Of a stretch of 58,806 nt of DNA, positions 36,044 through 43,769 are shown in pieces (within the stretch, counting starts at the first letter, position 1; each line of letters starts with the position of its first letter). Location of the stretch: NCBI GenBank assembly GCA_003242675.1, contig QGVE01000005.1:1-58806 (forward strand), read 5' to 3'. Source of the DNA: Bacillota bacterium (GTDB lineage: Bacteria > Bacillota_E > Symbiobacteriia > Symbiobacteriales > Symbiobacteriaceae). The translations under genes were made by a program, and so were the position numbers. The notes under the pieces are model-generated. The model ran no database searches. It had not been told where the DNA came from and was given only the letters and a program-made list of their open reading frames with translations.

Positions 36044-36067
36044 GACAGCGGCCGGGGCGCCGCTGTC
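36044..36067. other. Hairpin upstream of the epimerase-like gene
   Basis: GACAGCGGC (36044-36052) and GCCGCTGTC (36059-36067) form a perfect 9-bp stem with a CGGGGC loop. It lies in the divergent gap between the epimerase-like gene and DUF302. Neither strand has a T-tract fitting a terminator; its role is unknown. Confidence 0.4.
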
Positions 36068-36149
36068 CGAAAAATGCCAACTGCCGTCCGGGGCTTCGGG
36101 GCAAACCGCCGGGATTGGGAAGGGGAGGCCTTCGGCGGGAAGGTGGGGC

Positions 36150-36179
36150 TTGATTATACCGTACCCGGTTGGGTATTAT
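36150..36179 (+). promoter_or_regulatory. Promoter of the DUF302 gene
   Basis: TTGATT (36150-36155), 18 bases, TATTAT (36174-36179). AT-rich against its surroundings and 42 bases ahead of the gene. Confidence 0.6.
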
Positions 36180-36220
36180 GGAAGTGCGCGGCGGCGCAAT
36201 CTCGGTGTGGGGGTGTTCTT

Positions 36221-36610
36221 GTGGAGTTCGCCTACGAGATCCGGACGGAGAAGAGCGTCGACGAAGCCGTGGCGGCGGTCCGGGAGAAGCTGGCCGAGCT
36301 CAAGTTCAGCGTCCTCTGGGAGCTGAACGTCAACCAGACGCTGCAGTCCAAGGGGTTCGACCTGGAGCCCGAGGTGCGCATCCTCGAGGTGTGCAGCGCG
36401 CCCAAGGCCAAGCGGGCGTTCGACACCGATCCCCGGATCGCGTACTTGCTCCCGTGCAAGATCGTCGTGAAGCGGGCCGAGGGGCAGACCACCATCGGGC
36501 TCACCCGGCCCGAAGCCCTGATCGGGCTCATGGGCGATGGGCGCTTCGGCGACCTGGCGCGGGAGGTGGAGGCGGAGCTGACCCGGGCCGTGGAGGCGGC
36601 GGCACGCTGA
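36221..36610 (+). CDS. DUF302 family protein
   Basis: The 129-residue protein matches the DUF302 pattern: 'KSVDEAVAAVREKLAELKFS' at the start, then 'ILEVCSAPKAKRAFDTDPRI', 'AYLLPCKIVVKRAEGQTTIG'. The conserved cysteines C65 and C83 lie in those segments. Members are small soluble proteins, sometimes fused to thiol or redox proteins; the function is unknown. GTG 36221 is placed 6 bases after GGTGTGGGGGTG. A hairpin after the gene may end transcription. Confidence 0.82.
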   Translation: MEFAYEIRTEKSVDEAVAAVREKLAELKFSVLWELNVNQTLQSKGFDLEPEVRILEVCSAPKAKRAFDTDPRIAYLLPCKIVVKRAEGQTTIGLTRPEALIGLMGDGRFGDLAREVEAELTRAVEAAAR

Positions 36611-36629
36611 GGCCGCCCGAACAGGAAAT

Positions 36630-36680
36630 AAACCCGCTCCTGCAGAACCTTCCGATGCGGAAGGGGGCTGGAGCGGGTTT
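36630..36680 (+). terminator. Hairpin between DUF302 and the membrane-protein gene
   Basis: AAACCCGCTCC (36630-36640) pairs with GGAGCGGGTTT (36670-36680), and an inner CTTCC/GGAAG pair tops it. The 3' arm ends in TTT and contains the GGAG that serves as the Shine-Dalgarno for the ATG at 36681. It can act as terminator and would mask that ribosome binding site. Confidence 0.6.
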
Positions 36681-37052
36681 ATGATTGACCTCAAGGTCAA
36701 GCAGTTCTTCGTGGTCGCCCTGGCGGCGGTGAACCTGGTGCTGCTCGTCTGGGCCCTCATCGCCCACCGGCAGCGGCGCGCCTTGCCGGACGGGTACTAC
36801 CGGCTCTTGCCCGTCTCGGCCGCGATCGCGCTTGCGCAGGTGGGCATCGGGATCTTCTTCGTCATCCAGGGGCGCATCCCCTACTGGCAGCACGTGCTGT
36901 ACGGCACCCTGGTGGGGCTCGGCGGCATTCTGCAGCTCAGCCTGCTGCCGGGCACGCGGGCTGGCCAGCAGTACCGCAGCCGGCCGCTGGTGCTCGCGAT
37001 CCTGGCCCTGTTCGTCGCCCTGGTCGCCATCCGCTCCTGGATGACGGGCTAG
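36681..37052 (+). CDS. Small four-helix membrane protein
   Basis: The 123-residue protein has four membrane helices: about residues 8-27, 40-60, 68-85 and 101-118. A short basic loop 'AHRQRRALPDGYYRL' separates the first two. I recognise no family. Its ribosome binding site lies within a hairpin, which suggests low or conditional translation. It overlaps the 3' end of the convergent TPR gene by 4 bases. Confidence 0.65.
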   Translation: MIDLKVKQFFVVALAAVNLVLLVWALIAHRQRRALPDGYYRLLPVSAAIALAQVGIGIFFVIQGRIPYWQHVLYGTLVGLGGILQLSLLPGTRAGQQYRSRPLVLAILALFVALVAIRSWMTG

Positions 37053-37966
37053 ATCCGGCGCAGGACGGCCCGGGTCAGCCGGCCGGCCGCGGCTCCGCCC
37101 AGCAGCCAGAGGGCGGTGGCGGCGAGCAGGGCCCGGCCCGCGGGCAGCAGGGCGGCGAAGTGCTTCCACAGGAACTCCAGCAGCCGGAAGAACAGGTAGT
37201 AGAGGAAGGCGACGATCAGCCACCCGGTCACGGTGAGCCGGGAGAGGTGGATGAGGTGGACCAGCGCGCGCTGGACGAGGGCACTGTGGCCGACGGTCGC
37301 GGCCAGCCGCTCCTCCGCCTCGACGAGGTCCGGCATCGCCGCAAGGGCCCGCTGCAGCGTGCGGCGGGCCTCTGCTGTGCGCCCCGCCTTCCGGTGCAGG
37401 TCCGCCTCCGCCAGGTAGGCCGCGGGAAACCGCGGGTCGGCGGCCTGGGCCCTTCGCAGGTGCTCCAGGGCGCCGGCCTCGTCGCCGGAGTCCGCCAGCG
37501 TCAGGCCCAGCTCGTACAGGGCTCCGGCGTGGTCCGGGGCGACGGCGAGCGCCCGGCGGGCCGCCGCGGCGGCCTCCCCCAGCCGGCCCGAGGCGCGCTG
37601 GCAGGCGGTGAGGGTTGCCAGGTAATCGGGCTGGTCCGGCATGAGCCGGCACGCGGCCTCCGCGGCCTCCAGCGCCTTCTGCCGGTCGCCGCGCGCCAGC
37701 TCGGCCCGGCCCAGGAGGTGCTGGAGCCAGGCCTTGCGCGGGCTCTGGGCGGCCGCGTGACGCGCAGCCTTGAGCGCCTCGTCGTAGCGCTCCAAGGCCA
37801 GCAGGCTGGCCGCGGCCAGGCCCAGCACGTCCGGCGGGAGCGGGCCGGACTTGGACTGCTGATCGACTTCCGCGAGGAGCGCGGTGTGCTCTTCCTTCTG
37901 GTAGAGCTCCAGCAGCGAGCGCGCCGCGGGGTGAAGCTGCTCGGTTTCGGCAGGCGACATGATCAT
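37049..37966 (-). CDS. TPR-repeat membrane protein
   Basis: The 305-residue protein has five to six tetratricopeptide repeats at about residues 15-215 ('ALERYDEALKAARHAAAQSP', 'GDRQKALEAAEAACRLMPDQ', 'GRLGEAAAAARRALAVAPDH', 'GDEAGALEHLRRAQAADPRF', 'GRTAEARRTLQRALAAMPDL'). Two or three membrane helices follow ('VTGWLIVAFLYYLFFRLLEF' and 'ALLAATALWLLGGAAAGRL'). The repeats are cytoplasmic protein-binding surfaces tethered to the membrane; partners are unknown. ATG 37966 has GGGGAGGAG upstream; ATG 37960 is an alternative. Confidence 0.8.
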   Translation of the reverse strand: MIMSPAETEQLHPAARSLLELYQKEEHTALLAEVDQQSKSGPLPPDVLGLAAASLLALERYDEALKAARHAAAQSPRKAWLQHLLGRAELARGDRQKALEAAEAACRLMPDQPDYLATLTACQRASGRLGEAAAAARRALAVAPDHAGALYELGLTLADSGDEAGALEHLRRAQAADPRFPAAYLAEADLHRKAGRTAEARRTLQRALAAMPDLVEAEERLAATVGHSALVQRALVHLIHLSRLTVTGWLIVAFLYYLFFRLLEFLWKHFAALLPAGRALLAATALWLLGGAAAGRLTRAVLRRI

Positions 37967-38152
37967 CGGCAGACGGGCTCCTCCCCTGGTCCGTTTGGGG
38001 TGTCAGATTCGTCGCGCCGGGGAAAAGCCCCTGCCGGCGCCCTGCGGCCGGGCGCGCAGGCCGGCCCGGGTCGAAAGGCAGCCGCAAGGGCGTCGGGCGG
38101 CGCATCAGAGGGCGACCCGCGAGGCAGGATACCACCGGGACGAGAAGGAGCG

Positions 38153-38701
38153 ATGAACGTGCACGTGGTCGCGCTGGTCGGCAGCCTGAGGGCTGAATCC
38201 TACAACAAGCAGCTCGCCCGGACCCTGGCCGAGCGGTACCGGAACCGGATGGAGATCGAGCTCCTGGACATCGGCTTGCTTCCCCACTTCGACCAGGACC
38301 TCGAGCAGGATCCCCCGCCGGAGGTCGCCGAGTTCAAGCGGCGGATCAAGGAGGCGGACGGGGTGATCATCGTCACCCCCGAGTACAACTGGTCGATCCC
38401 CGGCGTGCTCAAGAACGCCCTGGACTGGGCGTCCCGGGTGGACAGGGTGTTCATCGGCAAGCCGGTGCTCATCCTGGGCGCCACGCCGGGCCTGCTGGGC
38501 ACGGTCCGGGCCCAGATGCACCTCCGGGAGATCCTCGCCAGCCCCGGCCTGCAGGCGAGGGTCCTGCCGCCGGGCGGAAACGAGGTGCTGATCAACCAGG
38601 CGCCGCAGAAGTTCGCCGACGGGAGGCTGGTGGACGAAGCCACCCTGACCTTCCTCGATGGCGTCGTGGACAAGTTCCTGGCGTTCGCGGCAGCAGAGTA
38701 A
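38153..38701 (+). CDS. NADPH-dependent FMN reductase
   Basis: The 182-residue flavodoxin-like protein belongs to the NADPH-dependent FMN/azo/chromate reductase family. The FMN-binding motif 'LVGSLRAESYNKQLARTL' (residues 8-25) and 'IIVTPEYNWSIPGVLKNALD' (about 75-94) are the family hallmarks. Likely physiological substrates are quinones or FMN; the exact one is not visible. Start ATG 38153 has AGAAGGAG. It stands alone and is followed by a strong terminator. Confidence 0.9.
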   Translation: MNVHVVALVGSLRAESYNKQLARTLAERYRNRMEIELLDIGLLPHFDQDLEQDPPPEVAEFKRRIKEADGVIIVTPEYNWSIPGVLKNALDWASRVDRVFIGKPVLILGATPGLLGTVRAQMHLREILASPGLQARVLPPGGNEVLINQAPQKFADGRLVDEATLTFLDGVVDKFLAFAAAE

Positions 38702-38720
38702 AGGCGGGATTGGCGCGCCG

Positions 38721-38755
38721 GCGCCCCGGGGAGATCGCCTCCCCGGGGCGCTTCC
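38721..38755 (+). terminator. Terminator after the FMN reductase
   Basis: GCGCCCCGGGGA (38721-38732), loop GATCGCC, TCCCCGGGGCGC (38740-38751), TT. The stem is a perfect 12 bp. Confidence 0.8.
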
Positions 38756-38805
38756 ACGTGTCAGGCTGCGGGCGCTGCGCCTCCCGCGTCCGACGGGCGG
38801 AATCC

Positions 38806-39630
38806 TTACGCGCCCCCGGACCCGGGCGAATCCGGCGCCCGCTCCGGCTCCGCCGGCCGCCGCAGGAAGTAGGCGAGCAGGATCAGGCCCAGCACGGCCA
38901 GCAGCGCGGCGACCAGCTGCGCGACGCGGATCCTGCCGAAGAGGAAGGAGGAGTCCTGCCGGATCGACTCGATGAGGAACCGCCCGGCGTTGTACAGGAT
39001 GAGGTAGAGGCTGAAGAGGACCCCGGTCTTCATGCGCCGGCGGTGGACCAGGAGGAGGACGCCGAAGGTCAGGAGGTTCCACGCCGACTCGTAGAGGAAG
39101 GTCGGGTGCATGACGGTGCCGCCGATCGTCATGCCCTCGCGCAGCCACCCCGGCATGAGGCGGACGAGCCAGGCCGGGGCGGGATCGCCGTAGGCCTCCT
39201 GGTTGAAGAAGTTCCCCCACCGCCCGATCGCCTGCGCCAGCGGCAGGACGAGCCCGACCACGTCGGCCCACCGCCAGAAGGGCTGCCGCCGCGCAGGCAG
39301 GTAGATGGCGGCGGCAATCGCCCCGCCCAGCACCGCCCCGTGGATGGCCAGGCCGCCCTCCCAGATCTTGAGGATCTTCTCCGGGTTCTGGCTGTAGTAC
39401 GGCCACTGCAGGATGAAGACCTCGTAGAAGCGTGCACCCAGGATGCCCGCCGGCACGAGGACCATCCCGAAGTCCGGCACGAACTCGGGGTCGAGGCCCC
39501 GGTCCCGGGCGAAGCGGCCGGACAGCCACATGGCCACCGCGATGGCCGAAACGATGATGATTCCGTACCAGCGAATCGACAGCGGGCCGATCCGAATGGC
39601 CACGGGGTCGACGAAGGCGAGCAGCTCCAT
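38806..39630 (-). CDS. lgt: Prolipoprotein diacylglyceryl transferase
   Basis: Lgt attaches diacylglycerol to the lipobox cysteine of lipoproteins such as TupA. The 274 residues have about seven membrane helices. The family signature is 'GRWGNFFNQEAYG' near residue 137, and 'IRWYGIIIVSAI' near 19 and 'GARFYEVFILQW' near 65 are further conserved parts. The tail ('RRPAEPERAPDSPGSGGA') is variable. It stands alone between convergent and codirectional genes; no operon partner is seen. Confidence 0.96.
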   Translation of the reverse strand: MELLAFVDPVAIRIGPLSIRWYGIIIVSAIAVAMWLSGRFARDRGLDPEFVPDFGMVLVPAGILGARFYEVFILQWPYYSQNPEKILKIWEGGLAIHGAVLGGAIAAAIYLPARRQPFWRWADVVGLVLPLAQAIGRWGNFFNQEAYGDPAPAWLVRLMPGWLREGMTIGGTVMHPTFLYESAWNLLTFGVLLLVHRRRMKTGVLFSLYLILYNAGRFLIESIRQDSSFLFGRIRVAQLVAALLAVLGLILLAYFLRRPAEPERAPDSPGSGGA

Positions 39631-39698
39631 GCAGGGGCCCCCTCCCTTGAGCCGTGGGTCTGGACAACCCCCATTATGCCAGTTGGCGGGAAGATAGG

Positions 39699-39732
39699 GA
39701 AGACCGGATGCCCGGTGGGGTATCCGGTCTCC
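39699..39732 (-). terminator. Terminator of the ArsR-type gene
   Basis: AGACCGGAT (39701-39709) pairs with ATCCGGTCT (39722-39730), with CCC/GGG inside. On the minus strand the helix is followed by TCCCTATCTTCC, a weak T-tract. Confidence 0.6.
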
Positions 39733-39747
39733 CGCGCCATCGGGGCG

Positions 39748-40074
39748 CTACTGCACCTGTTCCAGAAGCTTGGACTGCCTGGCCAGCTGCTCCACAAGCA
39801 CCTTGCGCACCGAGGCCAGCACCTCCAGGATCTGCTCGGAGGCGACGCGGTAGTACATGTGGAGCCCTTCCTTGCGGGACTCGACCAGGCCGTACTGCTT
39901 CATCAGCGAAAGATGCTGCGACAGGTTGGGCATGGTAACATCGACCGCTTTGGCGAGTTCGCCCGCGGTCATCTCACGATCTTTTAGCGTATAGAGGATT
40001 TCCAAGCGTTTGGGGCTTGCGAGTACCTGGCAGAGGCGGGCCTGCATTTCGTAAATGCGCCGTTCCTGTTCCAT
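39748..40074 (-). CDS. ArsR-family transcriptional regulator
   Basis: The 108-residue winged-helix protein is of the ArsR/SmtB fold: 'LASPKRLEILYTLKDREMTA', recognition helix 'DVTMPNLSQHLSLMKQYGLV', wing 'SRKEGLHMYYRVA'. The metal motif ELCVCDL is missing (here 'ELAKAVDVTMP'), and the only Cys is C15, so it is not a classical metal sensor. A C-terminal helix ('VRKVLVEQLARQSKLLEQ') may aid dimerisation. It is divergent from the pyruvate dehydrogenase operon across 280 bases and could regulate it or itself. Confidence 0.88.
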   Translation of the reverse strand: MEQERRIYEMQARLCQVLASPKRLEILYTLKDREMTAGELAKAVDVTMPNLSQHLSLMKQYGLVESRKEGLHMYYRVASEQILEVLASVRKVLVEQLARQSKLLEQVQ

Positions 40075-40354
40075 TGTACCCCACCCCCTGTTAACAGCCA
40101 GTTACGTAGAAATTTATCACCCGTTGCAATTATCATCGCGAAGATTGATTCAAGTGTCAATCAGGGTCGAACCATGTCGATGGCAATTTTTTCGGAACCC
40201 GTATCGCTGGGGGCAAAAAAAGAAACAAACAGTATAGAGATGTATCAGCCGTCCTGTCAACGAAATCCCGGTGAATTGCATGTATATCACGGTATGAAGT
40301 GTAATCCGGGCGGCAAGATACAGGAGATGACCAAGCCAGAAGGAGGTCGCACTC
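40075..40354. promoter_or_regulatory. AT-rich divergent control region, arsR-type gene / pdhA
   Basis: These 280 bases are clearly richer in A/T than the flanks and code for nothing recognisable. An inverted repeat, GATTGA-N8-TCAATC, lies at 40143-40162. A promoter candidate for pdhA is TTGCAT (40276-40281), 18 bases, TGTAAT (40300-40305). A run of seven A (40215-40221 region) lies between. On the minus strand TTGCAA at about 40130 may be part of the ArsR-type gene's promoter. Confidence 0.5.
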
Positions 40355-41461
40355 GTGCAGCTACAGACCGCTCTCCCCCGGGGAGATCAACTCTTTCCCA
40401 TGAGGCAGATCCTGCAGGCCGACGGCACGCTGCGGGAGCCCGTCCCCGACTTCCTGAGCACGGACCAGCTGAAGGACGTCTACCGCAAGATGGTCTACCT
40501 GCGGGTGTTTGACCAGCGGTGCCTCAACCTGCAGCGGCAGGGGCGCATGGGCACCTTCGCCCCGTTCAGCGGGCAGGAGGCGAGCCAGGTGGGCTCGGCG
40601 TACCTGCTCCGGCCGGATCGGGACTGGATCTTTCCCACCTACCGCGACCACGGCGCCATGCACGTGATGGGCGTGCCCCTGGTCAACATCCTGCGCTACT
40701 TCATGGGCGACGAGCGGGGCAGCCACGCCCCCGAGGGCGTCAACGCCTTCCCCATCTCCATCCCGATCGCGACCCAGCTCCTGCACGCGGTGGGCGCGGC
40801 CTGGGCCGGGAAGCTGAAGGGGGAGGACATGGTGGCCGTCGGCTACGCCGGCGACGGCGGGACCTCGCCCGGCGACTTCCACGAGGCCCTGAATTTCGCC
40901 TCCGTGTTCAACGTCCCCGTGATCTTCTTCATCCAGAACAACCACTACGCCATCTCCACGCCCAACAGCCGCCAGTTCAAGGCGCCGACCATCGCCCAGC
41001 GGGCCCTGGCCTACGACATCGCCGGGGTGCGGGTGGACGGCCAGGACGTGCTGGCGGTGCTGGCGGTCATGCACGAGGCCATCGAGCGGGCGCGCTCCGG
41101 CGGCGGCCCGACCCTGATCGAGTCGGTCACCTTCCGCTACGGGCCGCACACGACGTCGGACGATCCCAAGCGGTACCGCTCCCAGCAGGAGACGGAGGAG
41201 TGGAAGGCGCGGGATCCCATCGAGCGCATGCGGCGCTACCTGGTCAGCCAGGGCCTGTGGTCCGACAGCGACGACGAGGCGCTGTGGGGCCAGGCCCGGG
41301 AGCAGGTGGCGGCGGCGGTCGCCGAGGCGGAAGCCATGCCGCGTCCTTCGGTCGACGACCTGTTCGACTACCTCTACGCGGAGCCGACGCCGAACCTGGT
41401 GCGCCAGAAGGAGTACCTGAAGGCCTACCTGGCCAAGAAGGAGGGCGGGGCACGTGGCTAA
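40355..41461 (+). CDS. pdhA: Pyruvate dehydrogenase E1 component, alpha subunit
   Basis: E1 alpha binds thiamine diphosphate and decarboxylates pyruvate together with E1 beta. In 368 residues the ThDP motif starts with 'GYAGDGGTSPGDFHEALNFA' (GDG ... N type) and ends in 'VIFFIQNNHYAIS'. 'TYRDHGAMHVMGV' near residue 92 and the phosphorylation-loop region 'YGPHTTSDDPKRYR' fit 2-oxoacid dehydrogenases. Pyruvate rather than branched-chain oxoacid is the likelier substrate but not certain from sequence. GTG 40355 has AGGAGGT upstream. It heads pdhABC-lpd and overlaps pdhB by 8 bases. Confidence 0.9.
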   Translation: MQLQTALPRGDQLFPMRQILQADGTLREPVPDFLSTDQLKDVYRKMVYLRVFDQRCLNLQRQGRMGTFAPFSGQEASQVGSAYLLRPDRDWIFPTYRDHGAMHVMGVPLVNILRYFMGDERGSHAPEGVNAFPISIPIATQLLHAVGAAWAGKLKGEDMVAVGYAGDGGTSPGDFHEALNFASVFNVPVIFFIQNNHYAISTPNSRQFKAPTIAQRALAYDIAGVRVDGQDVLAVLAVMHEAIERARSGGGPTLIESVTFRYGPHTTSDDPKRYRSQQETEEWKARDPIERMRRYLVSQGLWSDSDDEALWGQAREQVAAAVAEAEAMPRPSVDDLFDYLYAEPTPNLVRQKEYLKAYLAKKEGGARG

Positions 41462-42434
41462 GCTGACCATGATCCAGGCGATCAACGACGCCCTGCGGGT
41501 CGCGATGCGGCAGGACAGCACCGTCGTCCTCCTCGGCGAGGACATCGGCGTGAACGGCGGCGTCTTCCGCGCCACCGACGGCCTGATCCAGGAGTTCGGA
41601 CCCGACCGGGTGATCGACTGCCCGCTGGCGGAGTCGGGCTTCGTCGGGGCGGCCATCGGCATGGCGGTGAACGGCCTCCGGCCGGTGGTGGAGGTGCAGT
41701 TCGACGGCTTCCTGGCGCCGGCGCACGAGCACGTGGCCAACCACCTGTCCCGGATCCGCCACCGCAGCCGGGGCCGCTTCAGCTGCCCGATGGTCATCCG
41801 CATCCCCTCGTGGGGCGGGATCCGGGCCCTGGAGCACCACTCCGAGTCCATCGAGGGCTGGTACCTGAACATCCCCGGCCTGAAGATGGTGGCCCCGTCG
41901 AACCCCTACGACGCCAAGGGGCTTCTGCTCGCGGCCATCGCGGACCCCGACCCGGTGCTGTTCATGGAGCCCAAGCGGCTCTACCGGGCGTTCCGGGCCG
42001 AGGTGCCGGAGGGCTACTACACCGTGCCGCTGGGCCAGGCGGCCGTGGTGCGGGAGGGCACCGACATGACGGTGCTGACCTACGGCGTGCACGTGCACAC
42101 CGCGCTGGAGGCGGCCGAGCAGGCGGCCGCGCAGTACGGCTGGCAGGCCGAGGTGATCGACCTGCGGTCGCTGAACCCGCTGGACCTGGATACCATCATC
42201 CATTCTGTCAAGAAGACCGGCCGCGCCGTGGTGGTGTCCGAGGCGCCGCGGACCGGCGGGTTCCACAGCGAGCTGGTCGCCCTGATCAACGACCACGCGC
42301 TGGAGTACCTGGAGGCGCCGGTGGCCCGGGTGACCGGCTTCGACGTTCCGATGCCTTACCTGCTCAGCGAAGACCTGTACATTCCTGACGCCGGGCGCGT
42401 GCTCGAAGCCATGCAGGCGGTCCGGAACTACTAG
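41454..42434 (+). CDS. pdhB: Pyruvate dehydrogenase E1 component, beta subunit
   Basis: E1 beta completes the ThDP site and binds E2. The 326 residues include 'VLLGEDIGVNGGVFRATDGL' (the GEDxG motif), 'CPLAESGFVGAAIGMAVNGL', 'RIPSWGGIRALEHHSESIEG' and the transketolase C-terminal domain with 'EVIDLRSLNPLDLDTI'. The GTG start lies within the end of pdhA, so translation is coupled. Confidence 0.93.
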   Translation: MAKLTMIQAINDALRVAMRQDSTVVLLGEDIGVNGGVFRATDGLIQEFGPDRVIDCPLAESGFVGAAIGMAVNGLRPVVEVQFDGFLAPAHEHVANHLSRIRHRSRGRFSCPMVIRIPSWGGIRALEHHSESIEGWYLNIPGLKMVAPSNPYDAKGLLLAAIADPDPVLFMEPKRLYRAFRAEVPEGYYTVPLGQAAVVREGTDMTVLTYGVHVHTALEAAEQAAAQYGWQAEVIDLRSLNPLDLDTIIHSVKKTGRAVVVSEAPRTGGFHSELVALINDHALEYLEAPVARVTGFDVPMPYLLSEDLYIPDAGRVLEAMQAVRNY

Positions 42435-42458
42435 CACGGAAGGAGCACGGACGGAGCC

Positions 42459-43766
42459 ATGACCTACGAGTTCAAGCTGCCCGACGTGGGCGAGGGACTG
42501 CACGAAGCTGAGCTCTTGCGCTGGCTGGTGAAGGAGGGCGACACCGTCGCCGAGGACCAGCCGATCATGGAGGTGCAGACGGACAAGGCCACGGTCGAGA
42601 TCACCTCGCCGGTGAGCGGCCGGGTGGTGAAGCTGCTCGGCCAGCCGGGCGACATCCTCAGGGTGCACAGCGTCGTCGTCATCTTCGACGTGGGCGCCGA
42701 TGGGGCTGCCCAGCCGGCCGGGGAGGCCGCCGCCCCCACGGCCGCCGCGGCGGCCGTGGGGGCGGCGGCCCCGGCGGCTCCCGCACCGCCCGCGGCACCG
42801 CGGCCTGCGCAGCCGGAGGCCCCGGCGCCGGCGGCGCCTCAGCGGCGCGCGCTGGCCACGCCGGCCACCCGGCGGCTGGCCCGGGAGCTGGGGGTCGACA
42901 TCCACGCGGTGCCGGGCACCGGGCCCGCAGGGCGCGTGACCAGCGAGGACGTGCGCGCGTTCGCGGCCCGGAGCCAGGCGGCGGCGCAGGGGCAGGAGGC
43001 GGCGCCGACGCCCGCGGAGGCCGCGGCTCCGGCGGCGGCGGCGCCCGCGGCGCGCTCCGAGGCCGATCAGGAGCGGATCCCGCTCCGGGGCATCCGGAAG
43101 GTTATCGCGGAACGGATGGTGAAGTCGAAGTATACGGCTCCGCACGTTACGGCGGTGGAAGAGGTGGACATGACGGAGCTGCTGGCCTTCCGCGCGCAGG
43201 CGAAGGAGCTCGCCGCCCGAAAGGGCATCAAGCTGACGTTCATGCCGTTCGTCATCAAGGCGGTCGTCGCGGCCCTGCGCGAGTTCCCGTATCTCAACGC
43301 CTCCATCGACGACGAGGCGCAGGAGATCGTGCTGCACAAGCGGTACCACATCGGCTTCGCCCTGGATACCGACGCCGGCCTGCTGGTGCCCGTGATCAAG
43401 GATGCCGACCGCAAGCCGGTGTTTGCGATCGCGAAGGAGATGAACGACCTCATCGCCCGCGGGCGGGAGGGGAAGCTGGCGCCGGACGAGATGCGCGGCT
43501 CCACGTTCACCATCTCCAACCAGGGCTCGATCGGCGGCCTGTTCTTCACGCCCGTGATCAACTATCCCGAGGTGGCGATCCTGGGGATCGGGAAGACGGC
43601 GGACCGGCCCGTCGTGCGGGGCGGCGAGATCGTGATCCGGAAGGTGGCCCACCTGGCGCTCTCCTTCGACCACCGCCTGATCGACGGCGGCATGGCCACC
43701 CGGTTCCTGCAGCGCGTTGCGGAGCTGCTCAGCGATCCAACCCTGCTCATGATGGAGGCGATGTAG
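42459..43766 (+). CDS. pdhC: Dihydrolipoyl acetyltransferase (E2)
   Basis: E2 is the core of the complex and transfers the acetyl group to CoA. The 435 residues contain one lipoyl domain (1-77; lipoyl lysine K43 in 'VQTDKATVE'), an Ala/Pro linker, the peripheral subunit-binding domain ('ATPATRRLARELGVDIHAVP', about 130-165), a second Ala-rich linker, and the catalytic domain with the active-site 'DHRLIDGG' (H405, D409). A single lipoyl domain is usual for Firmicutes. It follows pdhB by 24 bases. Confidence 0.94.
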   Translation: MTYEFKLPDVGEGLHEAELLRWLVKEGDTVAEDQPIMEVQTDKATVEITSPVSGRVVKLLGQPGDILRVHSVVVIFDVGADGAAQPAGEAAAPTAAAAAVGAAAPAAPAPPAAPRPAQPEAPAPAAPQRRALATPATRRLARELGVDIHAVPGTGPAGRVTSEDVRAFAARSQAAAQGQEAAPTPAEAAAPAAAAPAARSEADQERIPLRGIRKVIAERMVKSKYTAPHVTAVEEVDMTELLAFRAQAKELAARKGIKLTFMPFVIKAVVAALREFPYLNASIDDEAQEIVLHKRYHIGFALDTDAGLLVPVIKDADRKPVFAIAKEMNDLIARGREGKLAPDEMRGSTFTISNQGSIGGLFFTPVINYPEVAILGIGKTADRPVVRGGEIVIRKVAHLALSFDHRLIDGGMATRFLQRVAELLSDPTLLMMEAM

Positions 43767-43769
43767 ACC

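Noticed and set aside
42715..43060. Ala/Pro-coding GC repeats in pdhC as a separate repeat feature
   Set aside because: They are the normal flexible linkers of E2 proteins.
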